Under the pieces are notes generated by a model, which made no database searches, was not told the origin of the DNA, and saw only the letters and a list, made by a program, of their open reading frames with translations. The position numbers and the translations under genes were made by a program. Below, piece by piece: positions 9,181 to 17,032 of a DNA stretch of 64,000 nucleotides; position 1 is the first letter of the stretch; each line of letters begins with the position of its first letter. The stretch comes from Streptococcus sanguinis (GTDB taxonomy: Bacteria > Bacillota > Bacilli > Lactobacillales > Streptococcaceae). The stretch spans positions 992,001-1,056,000 of the forward strand of contig CP040556.1 in the NCBI GenBank assembly GCA_013378335.1, read 5' to 3'.

Positions 9181-9619
9181 AGTGTTTCTTTTTGTGTCTG
9201 AAGTGCAAAGATAGAAAGGTAGATGGCTGTGATGATTTCACTATGAATTGCTATTGTTGCATTTTTTGGGGGGAGGTTAAACCATTTTTCCTTCTAGAAA
9301 TGCTTGTTTCGGTTCGAGATTTCCGTCTGCATTTTAAAAATAGCTTTATACTTTTATCACTGTTTTTGAGTTCTTTCTAGCAGTTGTTTATCATGCAATA
9401 GAAATAGGATATGAATAAGAATTTTCGACAGCATTCCTACTAATAATAGTAAGACCAGTAACCAAAGAAATAAAAAAATGTTGAAAGAGTTGTCGTGGAT
9501 CACTTGGAGCTATTTAGTATCATTTATAAAAAAATCAGAAGAGGATTTTTGAGTCTCTTTCTGTTAGAAAATGTGTTATAATGAATTTATTATAGCTATT
9601 CTAATGGAGAGGAAATTAG
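9179..9619. other. AT-rich spacer before the FRG gene
   Basis: About 440 bases with no convincing gene; an open frame at 9111-9380 only runs on from the NUDIX gene out of frame. A small terminator-like hairpin (AAAATC/GATTTT plus a T-run, 9529-9551) and the FRG promoter are at the right end. Base composition differs from the flanking NUDIX copies. Confidence 0.6.
9574..9582 (+). promoter_or_regulatory. Extended -10 promoter of the FRG gene
   Basis: TGTTATAAT is an extended -10 (TGn plus TATAAT at 9577-9582), 38 bases before the ATG. No good -35 is visible at the usual spacing. A strong GGAGAGGA ribosome site follows at 9606-9613. Confidence 0.6.
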
Positions 9620-10816
9620 ATGCAAAGACAAATGGATAAACCTTTTAAGGTAGAATCGGTTACTGAATTTCTGAATTGTATTATTGAAGGGACGAGAGAA
9701 GCTCAAACAAAATATAATTTCTATTATCGAGGGGAAAAGCAATATTATCCACTGCGATTGCCAAATTTTTATACGCATGAACATAGTGAAAAATTAGTAA
9801 GGCAAGGATCGGAGTTTTATTACCGTTCATTAATTAATGAGTTAGGTAGAGCTGATTATAGTGATAGCTTTTCATTATTTCAATTATTGTCTGAATTGCA
9901 ACACTATGAAGCTAAAACAAGAATGCTTGATATTTCTTCAAATCCGTTAGTTGCTTTATATTTTGCAACTGAGGAAAACAATGGTGTACAGAAAAATACA
10001 GAAGACTATGAATCAGATGGCCATATTTACATATTCGGTGAAGAAATTAATCATGAAAAATTTGATACTGGTCATACTGTAGCTATAAAAAGTGCTCTAA
10101 ATCTTATTTCTCAAGAGAAAATAAATACTTTCATAATCATTATGAGTAAGCTAATTGCAAATTTAGGTGACAGAGATGGTTTAATTCGCTATAAAAATGG
10201 TAGAAATAGATATTTTCTTTATGAAAGCATCAATGAATTATTAGATGAAGCATGTCTTTGGTCGGATTTTTTAGAACTAAAGAATGAAAATCAGTGGATT
10301 TTTTTTGGAATACCATTAGAGGTAATTTTAAAGAAAGATGAATATGATGCATTTTGTGCGGAAGTTAATGATTTAGATTCTAGTGATTCAAATAAAGTTT
10401 TGAGAAATGCTCTTCAGCAGATACTTGAAGAATTTTTAGAACTAATTAACCAAAGAGCGAAATTAAGTGAAAAATTGAGATATCCTGTTAGAATATATGA
10501 AGATTTAACAGATGCACATATTATGCTATCATCAAAAAGAACAGATCGATTAAGACAGCAACAAGGGGCGTTTATATATCCGCGCTTTACTAATGCAGAT
10601 ATTAGTAAAGCATTTGACGACATTAAAAAAGAAATTCATAATTCAATTATAGAAAAAGCAATGTCAATAAGGATAGGAGATAAAGAATATTCTCATATTG
10701 TGATTCCAAATGATAAGAAGAAAGTTATTCAGAACGAATTGTCTTTAATTGGAGTAGATGAAGGATTTATTTATCCTGATATTAGACATCGTTCCAGTGC
10801 ATTATTAAATCGATAA
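9620..10816 (+). CDS. FRG domain protein, accessory gene inserted in the NUDIX locus
   Basis: This 398-residue soluble protein is very AT-rich. The FRG domain is recognisable: YRGEK at 36-40, QHYEAKTRMLDISSNPL at 94-110 followed by VALYFAT, and RLRQQQGAFIYPRF near 310-323. FRG proteins are scattered through bacterial genomes, often in accessory and phage-defence regions; their biochemistry is not established. Sequence between the FRG blocks (about 150-300) is lineage-specific and I do not recognise another domain. The gene has its own promoter and ribosome site and is bracketed by two copies of the NUDIX 3' end, so it arrived as a unit. A defence role is inference. Confidence 0.8.
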   Translation: MQRQMDKPFKVESVTEFLNCIIEGTREAQTKYNFYYRGEKQYYPLRLPNFYTHEHSEKLVRQGSEFYYRSLINELGRADYSDSFSLFQLLSELQHYEAKTRMLDISSNPLVALYFATEENNGVQKNTEDYESDGHIYIFGEEINHEKFDTGHTVAIKSALNLISQEKINTFIIIMSKLIANLGDRDGLIRYKNGRNRYFLYESINELLDEACLWSDFLELKNENQWIFFGIPLEVILKKDEYDAFCAEVNDLDSSDSNKVLRNALQQILEEFLELINQRAKLSEKLRYPVRIYEDLTDAHIMLSSKRTDRLRQQQGAFIYPRFTNADISKAFDDIKKEIHNSIIEKAMSIRIGDKEYSHIVIPNDKKKVIQNELSLIGVDEGFIYPDIRHRSSALLNR

Positions 10817-10877
10817 GAAGAATGATTAATAATCACTATCTAGATTAACTGCATTAAATTACATTAACTTAAGAACA

Positions 10878-11222
10878 GGTGGGCATATTGAGAAGGGTGA
10901 GTCTCTCCATGATTCAGTTGTCCGTGAGATTTTAGAGGAAACGGGTTTGACTATTAGTCATCCGAAATTGGTCGGAGTTAAGAACTGGCATACGGATGAA
11001 GGGGTTCGCTACATCGTCTTTTGTTACAAAGCAACCGAATTTTCTGGTCAGATTCACTCGACTGAAGAGGGTGAGATTTCTTGGGTAGACAAGGATAGCC
11101 TGCCACAGCTGGACTTGGCTTACGATATGCTTGAACTTCTGCGTATGATGGAAGATGAGGAATTATCTGAATATTACTATCACGAGCGCATAGAAGGTGG
11201 TTGGCGCAAGAGTATGTACTAA
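10878..11222 (+). pseudogene. Truncated second copy of the NUDIX hydrolase gene
   Basis: The fragment lacks the first 41 codons and its own start, and begins inside the NUDIX box at GGHIEKGES. From there it is colinear with the intact gene to the same stop codon. An internal ATG at 10947 could start a 91-residue product, but that would lack the REUxEE catalytic helix. The original terminator of the locus follows this copy and not the intact one, so this is likely the resident 3' end. Confidence 0.85.
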
Positions 11223-11224
11223 AA
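10878..11224 (+). repeat. Direct repeat copy 2: 3' three-quarters of the NUDIX gene
   Basis: Second member of the pair with 8834-9180. Most differences are synonymous (for example GGC/GGT and TGC/TGT third positions), as expected of a related allele rather than a very recent exact duplication. Confidence 0.9.
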
Positions 11225-11225
11225 A

Positions 11226-11260
11226 GACTGACTAGGTTGGGGCCTAATCAGTCTTTTTTT
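11226..11260 (+). terminator. Bidirectional terminator between the NUDIX fragment and niaR
   Basis: An 11-bp stem (GACTGACTAGG/CCTAATCAGTC, one mismatch) with loop TTGGGG is followed by seven T on the plus strand. The minus-strand side has five T, so it can also serve niaR. Confidence 0.85.
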
Positions 11261-11265
11261 GTTCT

Positions 11266-11778
11266 TTATTCTTGTAAAAATCCTAGGTCTCTCAAGGCGG
11301 CTTCTACATAGTCCAAATCCTGCTGGGAGTCGGCTTGTACTAGGTGATAGTGGACTCCATCTGTTAGCTCAGATAAGGGGCGAAAGGCACAGGATGCGAC
11401 CTGTTGGAGAAAATGTTGGACATCGCGGCGGCAGGTCAGCTTCAGGTAAGTCTGGATTTCGCCGTAAACCGGGTGCTCAATCAAAATAGTCTGTACGCGT
11501 CCGCCATTATCCACGATAGCCAGCAGCTCAGCTTCCATATCCTCAGCCCTATGCTGAACCTTGAATAGCTGATGAACAGCAGTGCTTTCTTGGCGGTCTT
11601 TATAAAGATAGCCACGGTTGGTTGAGAGGATGGGTGCGCCGTCTGCCCGCAAGAGGGCGATATCTTGCACAATAATCTGCCTAGTCACATGAAAATGTTC
11701 CGCCAGTGACTGGCCATTGAGGGCAGTAGATGATGTTTTCAAAAGGTCTAATAGTTCTTCTCGTCTTTGCTTGGTCAT
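11266..11778 (-). CDS. niaR: Niacin-responsive transcriptional repressor NiaR
   Basis: The 170-residue protein has an N-terminal HTH_11 winged helix (QRREELLDLLKTSS, then LAEHFHVTRQIIVQDI) and a C-terminal 3H domain with the histidines typical of nicotinic-acid sensing (HPVYGE, HYHLV). NiaR represses niacin uptake and NAD-synthesis genes when niacin is plentiful. It lies 38 bases behind niaX on the same strand, so the sensor and its main target probably share one mRNA. I prefer ATG 11778; an in-frame TTG at 11796 is possible, and neither has a strong ribosome site. Confidence 0.9.
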   Translation of the reverse strand: MTKQRREELLDLLKTSSTALNGQSLAEHFHVTRQIIVQDIALLRADGAPILSTNRGYLYKDRQESTAVHQLFKVQHRAEDMEAELLAIVDNGGRVQTILIEHPVYGEIQTYLKLTCRRDVQHFLQQVASCAFRPLSELTDGVHYHLVQADSQQDLDYVEAALRDLGFLQE

Positions 11779-11816
11779 GGTTTCATTGTAAACCAAAAGT
11801 CAGGAATCTTCAAGCT

Positions 11817-12341
11817 CTAGCGAATCTTTTTCAGTGCTTGATAGATGAATTTAGCAATGACAAAGTCGACCATGCTATGGATGACCGTACCAAGTCCAAC
11901 CAGACCAAATAAGATATAGAAAGCATTAGCTGGATAGGCAGAAGTCGTGTAAAAGAGGATGCAGACGACCGCTTCGCCAAAGGCATGAATCAAGGCCAGT
12001 AGGAAATTAAATATCCAAGTCTTCTTCTGGCTGTCCAGTGTGTCCGGGTGCTTTTGCAGATAAAGAGCGCCGATGCTAGCGAAGAGCAAGTGGGATAGGG
12101 CTCTGAGCGTGATGATAAAAGGAAGTCCGGACATTCCAAACCCAATAGCAGAACCAATCACGACAATCACCGTCATGAGAGGGGAGATAAACATAGCCAA
12201 AAAGATAGCGACATGGCTGGCTAAGGTGAAGGAAGCGGGCGGAATGACAATTTTAATTGGCATAACCAGCGGGATAACAATAGCTAGTGCAGTCAAAAAA
12301 GCGGTCAGTGTCATAAACTGATTTTTAGATTTTGGTTTCAT
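11817..12341 (-). CDS. niaX: Niacin ECF transporter substrate-binding subunit NiaX
   Basis: This 174-residue integral membrane protein has about five or six hydrophobic helices and the streptococcal NiaX pattern (FMTLTAFLTALAIVIPL, then the IKIVIPPASFTLASH loop). It is the substrate-capture component of an energy-coupling-factor transporter for niacin and depends on the shared EcfA/EcfT module encoded elsewhere. The adjacent niaR supports the niacin assignment. The ribosome site AAAAAGGAG lies just ahead of the ATG. Confidence 0.88.
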   Translation of the reverse strand: MKPKSKNQFMTLTAFLTALAIVIPLVMPIKIVIPPASFTLASHVAIFLAMFISPLMTVIVVIGSAIGFGMSGLPFIITLRALSHLLFASIGALYLQKHPDTLDSQKKTWIFNFLLALIHAFGEAVVCILFYTTSAYPANAFYILFGLVGLGTVIHSMVDFVIAKFIYQALKKIR

Positions 12342-12362
12342 AGCGACTCCTTTTTATCTGTA

Positions 12363-12376
12363 TATACACTAGTATA
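12363..12376 (-). promoter_or_regulatory. Candidate NiaR operator upstream of niaX
   Basis: On the minus strand TATAC and GTATA form a perfect inverted repeat around TAGT. The site overlaps the niaX -10 hexamer by three bases and extends toward the transcription start, a position where a repressor would block initiation. Its identity as the NiaR site is inferred from position. Confidence 0.5.
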
Positions 12377-12402
12377 GTACACTGTTTTTGCAGAAAGGTC
12401 AA
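12374..12402 (-). promoter_or_regulatory. Promoter of niaX-niaR
   Basis: Minus-strand TTGACC (12397-12402), 17 bp spacer, TACTAT (12374-12379). Confidence 0.7.
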
Positions 12403-12428
12403 GACCTGTAGGAAATCCTAAAAGAGAT

Positions 12429-12457
12429 TTGTCAAAATCCTTAAAATAGCTTATACT
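12429..12457 (+). promoter_or_regulatory. Promoter of yjdM, with a long leader
   Basis: TTGTCA (12429-12434), 17 bp, TATACT (12452-12457). The leader to the yjdM start is about 150 bases. It holds only a 15-codon open frame at 12542-12589 without a good ribosome site. Confidence 0.7.
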
Positions 12458-12615
12458 AGAAAGGTGTGGAAATAGGAGTAAACTAGATTTTTAGAATTTA
12501 GTTGACCTTCACATCGATTAGTGTTCTGCTGGACTTGAAAAATGAAAGAAGAGCTTAATCATATAGAGAAGGCTGGTATGGAAATTTAGCAGCCTTGACT
12601 AGAAATGGAGAAAAA

Positions 12616-12954
12616 ATGAACAACTTACCAAACTGCCCCAAATGTAATTCAGAGTATGTTTACGAAGATGGAACGCTCTTGGTCTGCCCAGAGTGTGCCT
12701 ATGAGTGGAATCCAGCTGAGGTCCAAGAAGCAGAAGAAGGACCTGTAGCGATTGATGCTAATGGCAATAAGCTGACTGATGGGGACACAGTTACCTTGAT
12801 TAAGGATCTGAAGGTCAAAGGAGCACCCAAGGATCTCAAGCAGGGAACGCGCGTGAAAAATATCCGCATCGTGGAAGGCGACCATAATATTGACTGTAAG
12901 ATTGACGGCTTCGGTGCGATGAAGCTCAAGTCAGAGTTTGTTAAGAAAATTTGA
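12616..12954 (+). CDS. yjdM: Zinc-ribbon protein of the YjdM/PhnA family
   Basis: A 112-residue soluble protein. The N-terminal zinc ribbon has CPKC and CPEC pairs around residues 6-27, followed by a short acidic linker and the SH3-like YjdM domain ([20 protein letters not shown], then [17 protein letters not shown]). Despite the historic PhnA name it is not a phosphonatase in this context; no phosphonate genes are near, and the cellular role is not known. The ATG follows GGAG by five bases; an upstream in-frame TTG (12595) is unlikely. Confidence 0.88.
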   Translation: MNNLPNCPKCNSEYVYEDGTLLVCPECAYEWNPAEVQEAEEGPVAIDANGNKLTDGDTVTLIKDLKVKGAPKDLKQGTRVKNIRIVEGDHNIDCKIDGFGAMKLKSEFVKKI

Positions 12955-12961
12955 GGTCTCT

Positions 12962-13594
12962 ATGAATCGTCGTTTTATCTTAATTTATCGAATTATTCTT
13001 TTTATTCTCGCCTTTTTGGGTGTGTATCTGGAAATCACTAAGTATGGCGTGGGCATGCTCATGTACTATACGGTTCTGTCCAATCTCTTGGTCCTGCTCT
13101 TTACGGGCTATCTTGTCTATCTGATGATGAGACCTGGCGATGCTTGGAAGGCTCCGAAAATCTTGCGAATCAAGGGCGGGGTGACCATGTCCATCATGAT
13201 TACTTGTGTCGTTTATCACCTCTTGCTAGCCCCAATTGCGACAGATTTTTACCGCCTAGAGAATTTTTTATGTCATTATATAGTACCCTTGGCGTTTCTT
13301 CTGGATACAGTAATCTTTGACAAATCGCGTCAGTACCGCTGGTTTGATCCGATTTCTTGGACAAGTGTGCCTTTGGTCTACATGGCCTTTGCTCTCTTTA
13401 ATGGCTTTTTCTTGAAAATAGATATTCCAAGATCCAAGGATAATCCATTTCCTTACTTTTTCCTCAATGTCTTTAAGAAAGGCTGGCCCTATGTCATCCA
13501 GATGTGTCTGATTATCTTTGCGGCCTATCTTATCTTTGGTTTTATCTTTTACGGGATAAAATCCATCTCTTTCTCAAAGAAGAAGACTTCTTAG
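12962..13594 (+). CDS. Six-helix integral membrane protein (Pr6Pr-like)
   Basis: A 210-residue protein with six predicted hydrophobic helices, conserved polar residues in membrane regions (YYTVLSN, YHLLLAP, HYIVPLAFLLD) and a short loop WFDPISW. This arrangement resembles the Pr6Pr family of bacterial membrane proteins, whose function is unknown. It starts 7 bases after the yjdM stop with GAGG ahead of the ATG, so the two are likely co-transcribed from the promoter at 12429. A terminator follows. Confidence 0.7.
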   Translation: MNRRFILIYRIILFILAFLGVYLEITKYGVGMLMYYTVLSNLLVLLFTGYLVYLMMRPGDAWKAPKILRIKGGVTMSIMITCVVYHLLLAPIATDFYRLENFLCHYIVPLAFLLDTVIFDKSRQYRWFDPISWTSVPLVYMAFALFNGFFLKIDIPRSKDNPFPYFFLNVFKKGWPYVIQMCLIIFAAYLIFGFIFYGIKSISFSKKKTS

Positions 13595-13613
13595 AGACAT
13601 GTACTTGTAGATG

Positions 13614-13641
13614 AAAAACAGATTTGCTCTGTTTTTTTTTA
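13614..13641 (+). terminator. Terminator after the yjdM operon
   Basis: Stem AAAACAGA/TCTGTTTT with loop TTTGC, running into a T-tract. Confidence 0.85.
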
Positions 13642-13659
13642 TATTGCTTCGATTTTTTC

Positions 13660-13688
13660 TTGCCAATATCAGATTTGTATGATATAGT
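13660..13688 (+). promoter_or_regulatory. Promoter of the histidine-triad/LRR lipoprotein gene
   Basis: TTGCCA (13660-13665), 17 bp spacer, TATAGT (13683-13688). The first AdcR-type operator begins on the last base of the -10. Confidence 0.65.
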
Positions 13689-13714
13689 TAACTAGTTAAT
13701 TATTAACTGGTTAA
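13688..13714 (+). promoter_or_regulatory. Two AdcR-type zinc operators
   Basis: TTAACTAGTTAA (13688-13699) and TTAACTGGTTAA (13703-13714) both match the streptococcal AdcR consensus TTAACYRGTTAA perfectly. Their centres are 15 bp apart. Zinc-bound AdcR would cover the transcription start, so the downstream gene should be induced by zinc shortage. Confidence 0.9.
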
Positions 13715-13731
13715 ACAAACAGGGGGAAAAA

Positions 13732-16272
13732 ATGAAACACAATCAGAAACTGTTAGGTCTAGCAGGAATCATTCTTGCTTGTAATCTTTGCTTGGCGGCT
13801 TGTCAGTCTCAGCCGTCTCAACAGGAAAGCAGTCAAGAAAAGGTGAAGACCAAGCAAGAAGTGAAGAAGAAAAGCAAGGCGACCAAAAAAGGACAAGTTC
13901 CTGGTGTTGATAAGCCGACGGATGATGGTTTTCTCTTCAAAAGCGAGTCTCAAATTAAAGCTAGAACTAGTGAAGGTTTGATTTTAGAGCATGATGGCCA
14001 TACGCACTTTATTTTTTATTCTGACCTAAAGAATAGTAAATGGGCCTATCTGATACCAAAAGATGGGCAAGTGCCTGCAGACTCCCCTCAGCTGGCAAAT
14101 CAAATGAGCATTGCTGATGATGGCTATGTTTTTAATCCTAGAGACATTGTTTCAGAAGACCAATACGGCTATGTTGTGCGCCACGGGGATCATTTCCATT
14201 ACATTTTGAAACAGTCTGTTGGTAATCTTGCACAAGCACCGAGCTATCGTCCAACGCCGTCTAGCAATACTACCGGACCTGTTTATCAGCCAACGCTTAG
14301 ACCGTCTGTTCCCCAGCAGCAAGGGACAACTAAACGCCAGTTTGCTGGGATTGATTATCCTACAAGTGATGGATTCTTATTTAAAGGTACCGGAGTAACC
14401 GGCAAGTTGGCCACTGGCTTGCTGGCAGATCATAATGGTCATACTCATTTCATCCCCTATGAGCAGCTGATTGCTTCACCTTGGGAGTCATTGATTCCAG
14501 CGAAACATAAGAAAGCTGCTGAGGATGCCTACTATGGCCGGCAAGTGCAAGCACAGCCTTCACCAGAACCGTCGCCAGCACCAGCTCCGACGCCTGATCC
14601 TGAGCCTAGCCCATCAAACGAGGAAGAAGAAATTGCCAAGAAAAAGGCCTATTTGGCTCAGCAATTAGGAATCGATGAAAGTCTGATTCAGGTGAGCGAT
14701 ACAGATAAAGGAAAGGTATTTATCTATCCACATGGTGATCATAGCCATTCGACTTTGGTCAGTGAGATTGATCCGAGCAAGCCTTTTGACCCTCATGGAA
14801 ATCCGCATGCTCATGACGCAGTTGGTATGGCAACCTTGAAAGCTCTAGGATTTGATGATGAAATCATTGAGGATATTTTACATGCTACGGCAGATACCCC
14901 ATTCCCATCAGATGAGACGGATACGGAAAAGATGAAAGCCTGGCTGGCAACTGTGAAGTATCTAAATATCGGCCAGCGCAAAGATCCGCTGGAAAGAAAA
15001 GGCTTGGAACTGATGCCGAATATTGAAGTTCTGGGAATTGGCTTTACTCCGATAAAGGACATCAGACCAGTGCTGCAATTTAAACATTTAAAACAGCTGT
15101 GGATGACAAAGACGGGCGTTACCAACTATGATTTCTTAAAAGAGATTCCGAACTTGGAAGGCTTGGACATTTCCCAGAATGGCATCACTGATTTATCTTT
15201 TTTGAAAGATTATCCGAACCTCAAAACAGTGGCAGCAGCGGGAAATGACCTTACCGATATCTCACCTTTGGCGAAGCTGAAAAATCTGGAGTCATTGAAC
15301 CTTGACTACAACAATATCTCAGATATTTCTGCTTTGACCAAGCTTTCAAAATTAAAAGCGGTAAGTTTAGAGCACAATCAGCTGCACGATATTTCTGCTC
15401 TGAGCCAAAAAGAAGATTTAACAAGGCTTTTCTTATCCAACAACCCAAACTTAAATCTCAATACCCTCAAAGCTTCCCATCTGGAAGAATTAACAGCTGA
15501 CAATTCCAATGTTGATAACTTGAACTTCTTGAAGTCTAATCCAAATCTGACAACTCTAAGCCTAAATGGCAATCGTCTGACTTCGCTGGTAGGAGTTGAA
15601 GCTGCTAAAAATTTAGTAACTTTGTCCGCAAGTCAAAATAAGATTACATCTTTGGACATTCCAGCCGCTCAGTCTTCCTTGAAGAATTTAAACTTGGCTG
15701 AAAATGAGCTGAAAAATTTGGAAGGAATTAATCAGTTTAGGTCTTTAGACAATCTTGCTGTCAACAAGAATAAAATCAATACCTTAGCGTTGCAGGAACC
15801 AAATAAAACGGTGACTTATATCAATGTCAGCGACAATCACATCCCTAAAGAAGAGCTTGAATTGAATGAAAATAAAATTCCGAAAGCCTTGGCGCAGCAT
15901 TTCCCAGATGTTCAGGGTGGCAGCATTGACAATAATAAGCCGGCCGATGCAAAGAACGAAAAGAAGGAAGAGCCTAAGCAAAGTGAGCCTAATAAGGCAG
16001 GTGTCCAAGGGAAGCCAGCATCCGATAAGCCAGCCTTATCTGAAGCAAGCGGCCAAGGAGCTTCAAATGATAGCGAGCATGCTGCTGGATCTTCTGAAGC
16101 AGAGTTAAACAATCAAGCTGAGAAACTAGAAAACTCTTCTAAACCATCATCAGAAGAAGCACCAACTGCTGAAAATCCTGCATTAAAATCTGAGTCAGCT
16201 CAAGCAGAAGGCAAAGAAAATCAAAAGGATTCAAAAGATAAGGAACAAGAAGAGAAAGAAGCTAATCACTAA
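13732..16272 (+). CDS. Histidine-triad and leucine-rich-repeat surface lipoprotein (Slr/Blr type)
   Basis: The 846-residue protein starts with a lipoprotein signal peptide ending LAAC; the lipidated cysteine is C24. Four HxxHxH zinc-binding triads follow at about 87, 151, 234 and 334 (HDGHTH, HGDHFH, HNGHTH, HGDHSH), with a proline-rich linker near 280-300. An internalin-like leucine-rich-repeat domain runs from about 405 to 730, built of units such as LKNLESLNLDYNNISDIS. The last 110 residues are a charged, low-complexity Ser/Glu/Lys tail. It resembles Slr of S. pyogenes and Blr of S. agalactiae, which are exposed on the surface and linked to host binding. The two AdcR operators show it belongs to the zinc regulon. 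Confidence 0.88.
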   Translation: MKHNQKLLGLAGIILACNLCLAACQSQPSQQESSQEKVKTKQEVKKKSKATKKGQVPGVDKPTDDGFLFKSESQIKARTSEGLILEHDGHTHFIFYSDLKNSKWAYLIPKDGQVPADSPQLANQMSIADDGYVFNPRDIVSEDQYGYVVRHGDHFHYILKQSVGNLAQAPSYRPTPSSNTTGPVYQPTLRPSVPQQQGTTKRQFAGIDYPTSDGFLFKGTGVTGKLATGLLADHNGHTHFIPYEQLIASPWESLIPAKHKKAAEDAYYGRQVQAQPSPEPSPAPAPTPDPEPSPSNEEEEIAKKKAYLAQQLGIDESLIQVSDTDKGKVFIYPHGDHSHSTLVSEIDPSKPFDPHGNPHAHDAVGMATLKALGFDDEIIEDILHATADTPFPSDETDTEKMKAWLATVKYLNIGQRKDPLERKGLELMPNIEVLGIGFTPIKDIRPVLQFKHLKQLWMTKTGVTNYDFLKEIPNLEGLDISQNGITDLSFLKDYPNLKTVAAAGNDLTDISPLAKLKNLESLNLDYNNISDISALTKLSKLKAVSLEHNQLHDISALSQKEDLTRLFLSNNPNLNLNTLKASHLEELTADNSNVDNLNFLKSNPNLTTLSLNGNRLTSLVGVEAAKNLVTLSASQNKITSLDIPAAQSSLKNLNLAENELKNLEGINQFRSLDNLAVNKNKINTLALQEPNKTVTYINVSDNHIPKEELELNENKIPKALAQHFPDVQGGSIDNNKPADAKNEKKEEPKQSEPNKAGVQGKPASDKPALSEASGQGASNDSEHAAGSSEAELNNQAEKLENSSKPSSEEAPTAENPALKSESAQAEGKENQKDSKDKEQEEKEANH

Positions 16273-16309
16273 TCCTTATCCAGTTGAGCAGAAAAAATAC
16301 AATTTTTTC

Positions 16310-16338
16310 TTGAAATAGTTTTGAAATTGTGATATAGT
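16310..16338 (+). promoter_or_regulatory. Promoter of the pyrimidine operon
   Basis: TTGAAA (16310-16315), 17 bp, TATAGT (16333-16338), leading into a 160-base attenuator leader. Confidence 0.75.
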
Positions 16339-16365
16339 ATAAAAAAATTAAATAATCCTTTAATT

Positions 16366-16390
16366 CTATCCAGAGAGATAGACAAGGAGC
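16366..16390 (+). promoter_or_regulatory. PyrR-binding anti-antiterminator in the pyr leader
   Basis: Hairpin CTATC/GATAG carries the loop sequence UCCAGAGAGA and is followed by GACAAGG, matching the conserved PyrR RNA site. UMP-loaded PyrR should stabilise it and let the downstream terminator form. Confidence 0.85.
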
Positions 16391-16458
16391 AAGTAAAAAG
16401 ATGGGTGGAGTGTAAGCAAGTGCGTCTTGTTTTAGTTTGCCTGACTAGATTTTTCTGA

Positions 16459-16486
16459 AGTCTCCTTGTATGAGGAGACTTTTTCT
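16459..16486 (+). terminator. pyr operon attenuator terminator
   Basis: Perfect 8-bp stem AGTCTCCT/AGGAGACT with a six-base loop, then TTTTCT, ending about 20 bases before pyrR. Confidence 0.85.
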
Positions 16487-16505
16487 GTTGTTTGAGGAGG
16501 AAAGA

Positions 16506-17024
16506 ATGAAAATAAAAGAAGTTGTCGATGACATTACCATGAACCGTGCGATTACGCGGATTACCTATGAAATCATCGAGCGCAACAAGGACTTGAACCA
16601 AGTAGTCTTGGCTGGCATTAAGACCCGCGGGGTTCACTTGGCACACCGGATTCAGAAGCGATTGGCTCAGTTGGAGAATATTGATATTCCAGTCGCAGAA
16701 ATAGACACTAAGCCTTTCCGAGATGATATCAAGGTTGAGGAAGATACGACAGTGATTCCAGTGGATATTACCGACCGTCAAGTAATCCTGATCGACGATG
16801 TTCTCTACACAGGCCGGACCATCCGAGCAGCTATCGACAATCTGGTCAGTCATGGACGGCCCTCTCGAGTTGGTCTGGCTGTCTTGGTAGACCGTGGTCA
16901 CCGCGAACTGCCGATTCGGGCAGACTATGTTGGCAAGAACATTCCGACTAGCCAAACTGAGGAGATTGTTGTTGAGGTGACTGAGACAGACGGTCAAGAT
17001 CGCGTGTTGATTATGGGGGAGTAA
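16506..17024 (+). CDS. pyrR: Bifunctional pyr operon regulator / uracil phosphoribosyltransferase PyrR
   Basis: This 172-residue protein binds the pyr leader RNA in the presence of UMP to cause attenuation, and has weak uracil phosphoribosyltransferase activity. The PRPP-binding motif is [13 protein letters not shown] near 96-108, and the N-terminal [16 protein letters not shown] helix is typical. Start at ATG 16506 is supported by GAGGAGG; the longer frame from 16470 runs into the attenuator hairpin. It is the first gene of pyrR-uraA-pyrB-carA-carB. Confidence 0.97.
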   Translation: MKIKEVVDDITMNRAITRITYEIIERNKDLNQVVLAGIKTRGVHLAHRIQKRLAQLENIDIPVAEIDTKPFRDDIKVEEDTTVIPVDITDRQVILIDDVLYTGRTIRAAIDNLVSHGRPSRVGLAVLVDRGHRELPIRADYVGKNIPTSQTEEIVVEVTETDGQDRVLIMGE

Positions 17025-17032
17025 TAAGCTAA

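Noticed and set aside
9111..9380. 89-codon frame overlapping the end of the NUDIX gene
   Set aside because: It begins out of frame within the NUDIX gene, is cysteine-rich in a non-protein-like manner, and lacks a ribosome site.
12542..12589. 15-codon frame in the yjdM leader as a possible leader peptide
   Set aside because: Weak start context and no associated terminator or antiterminator pairing that I can see.
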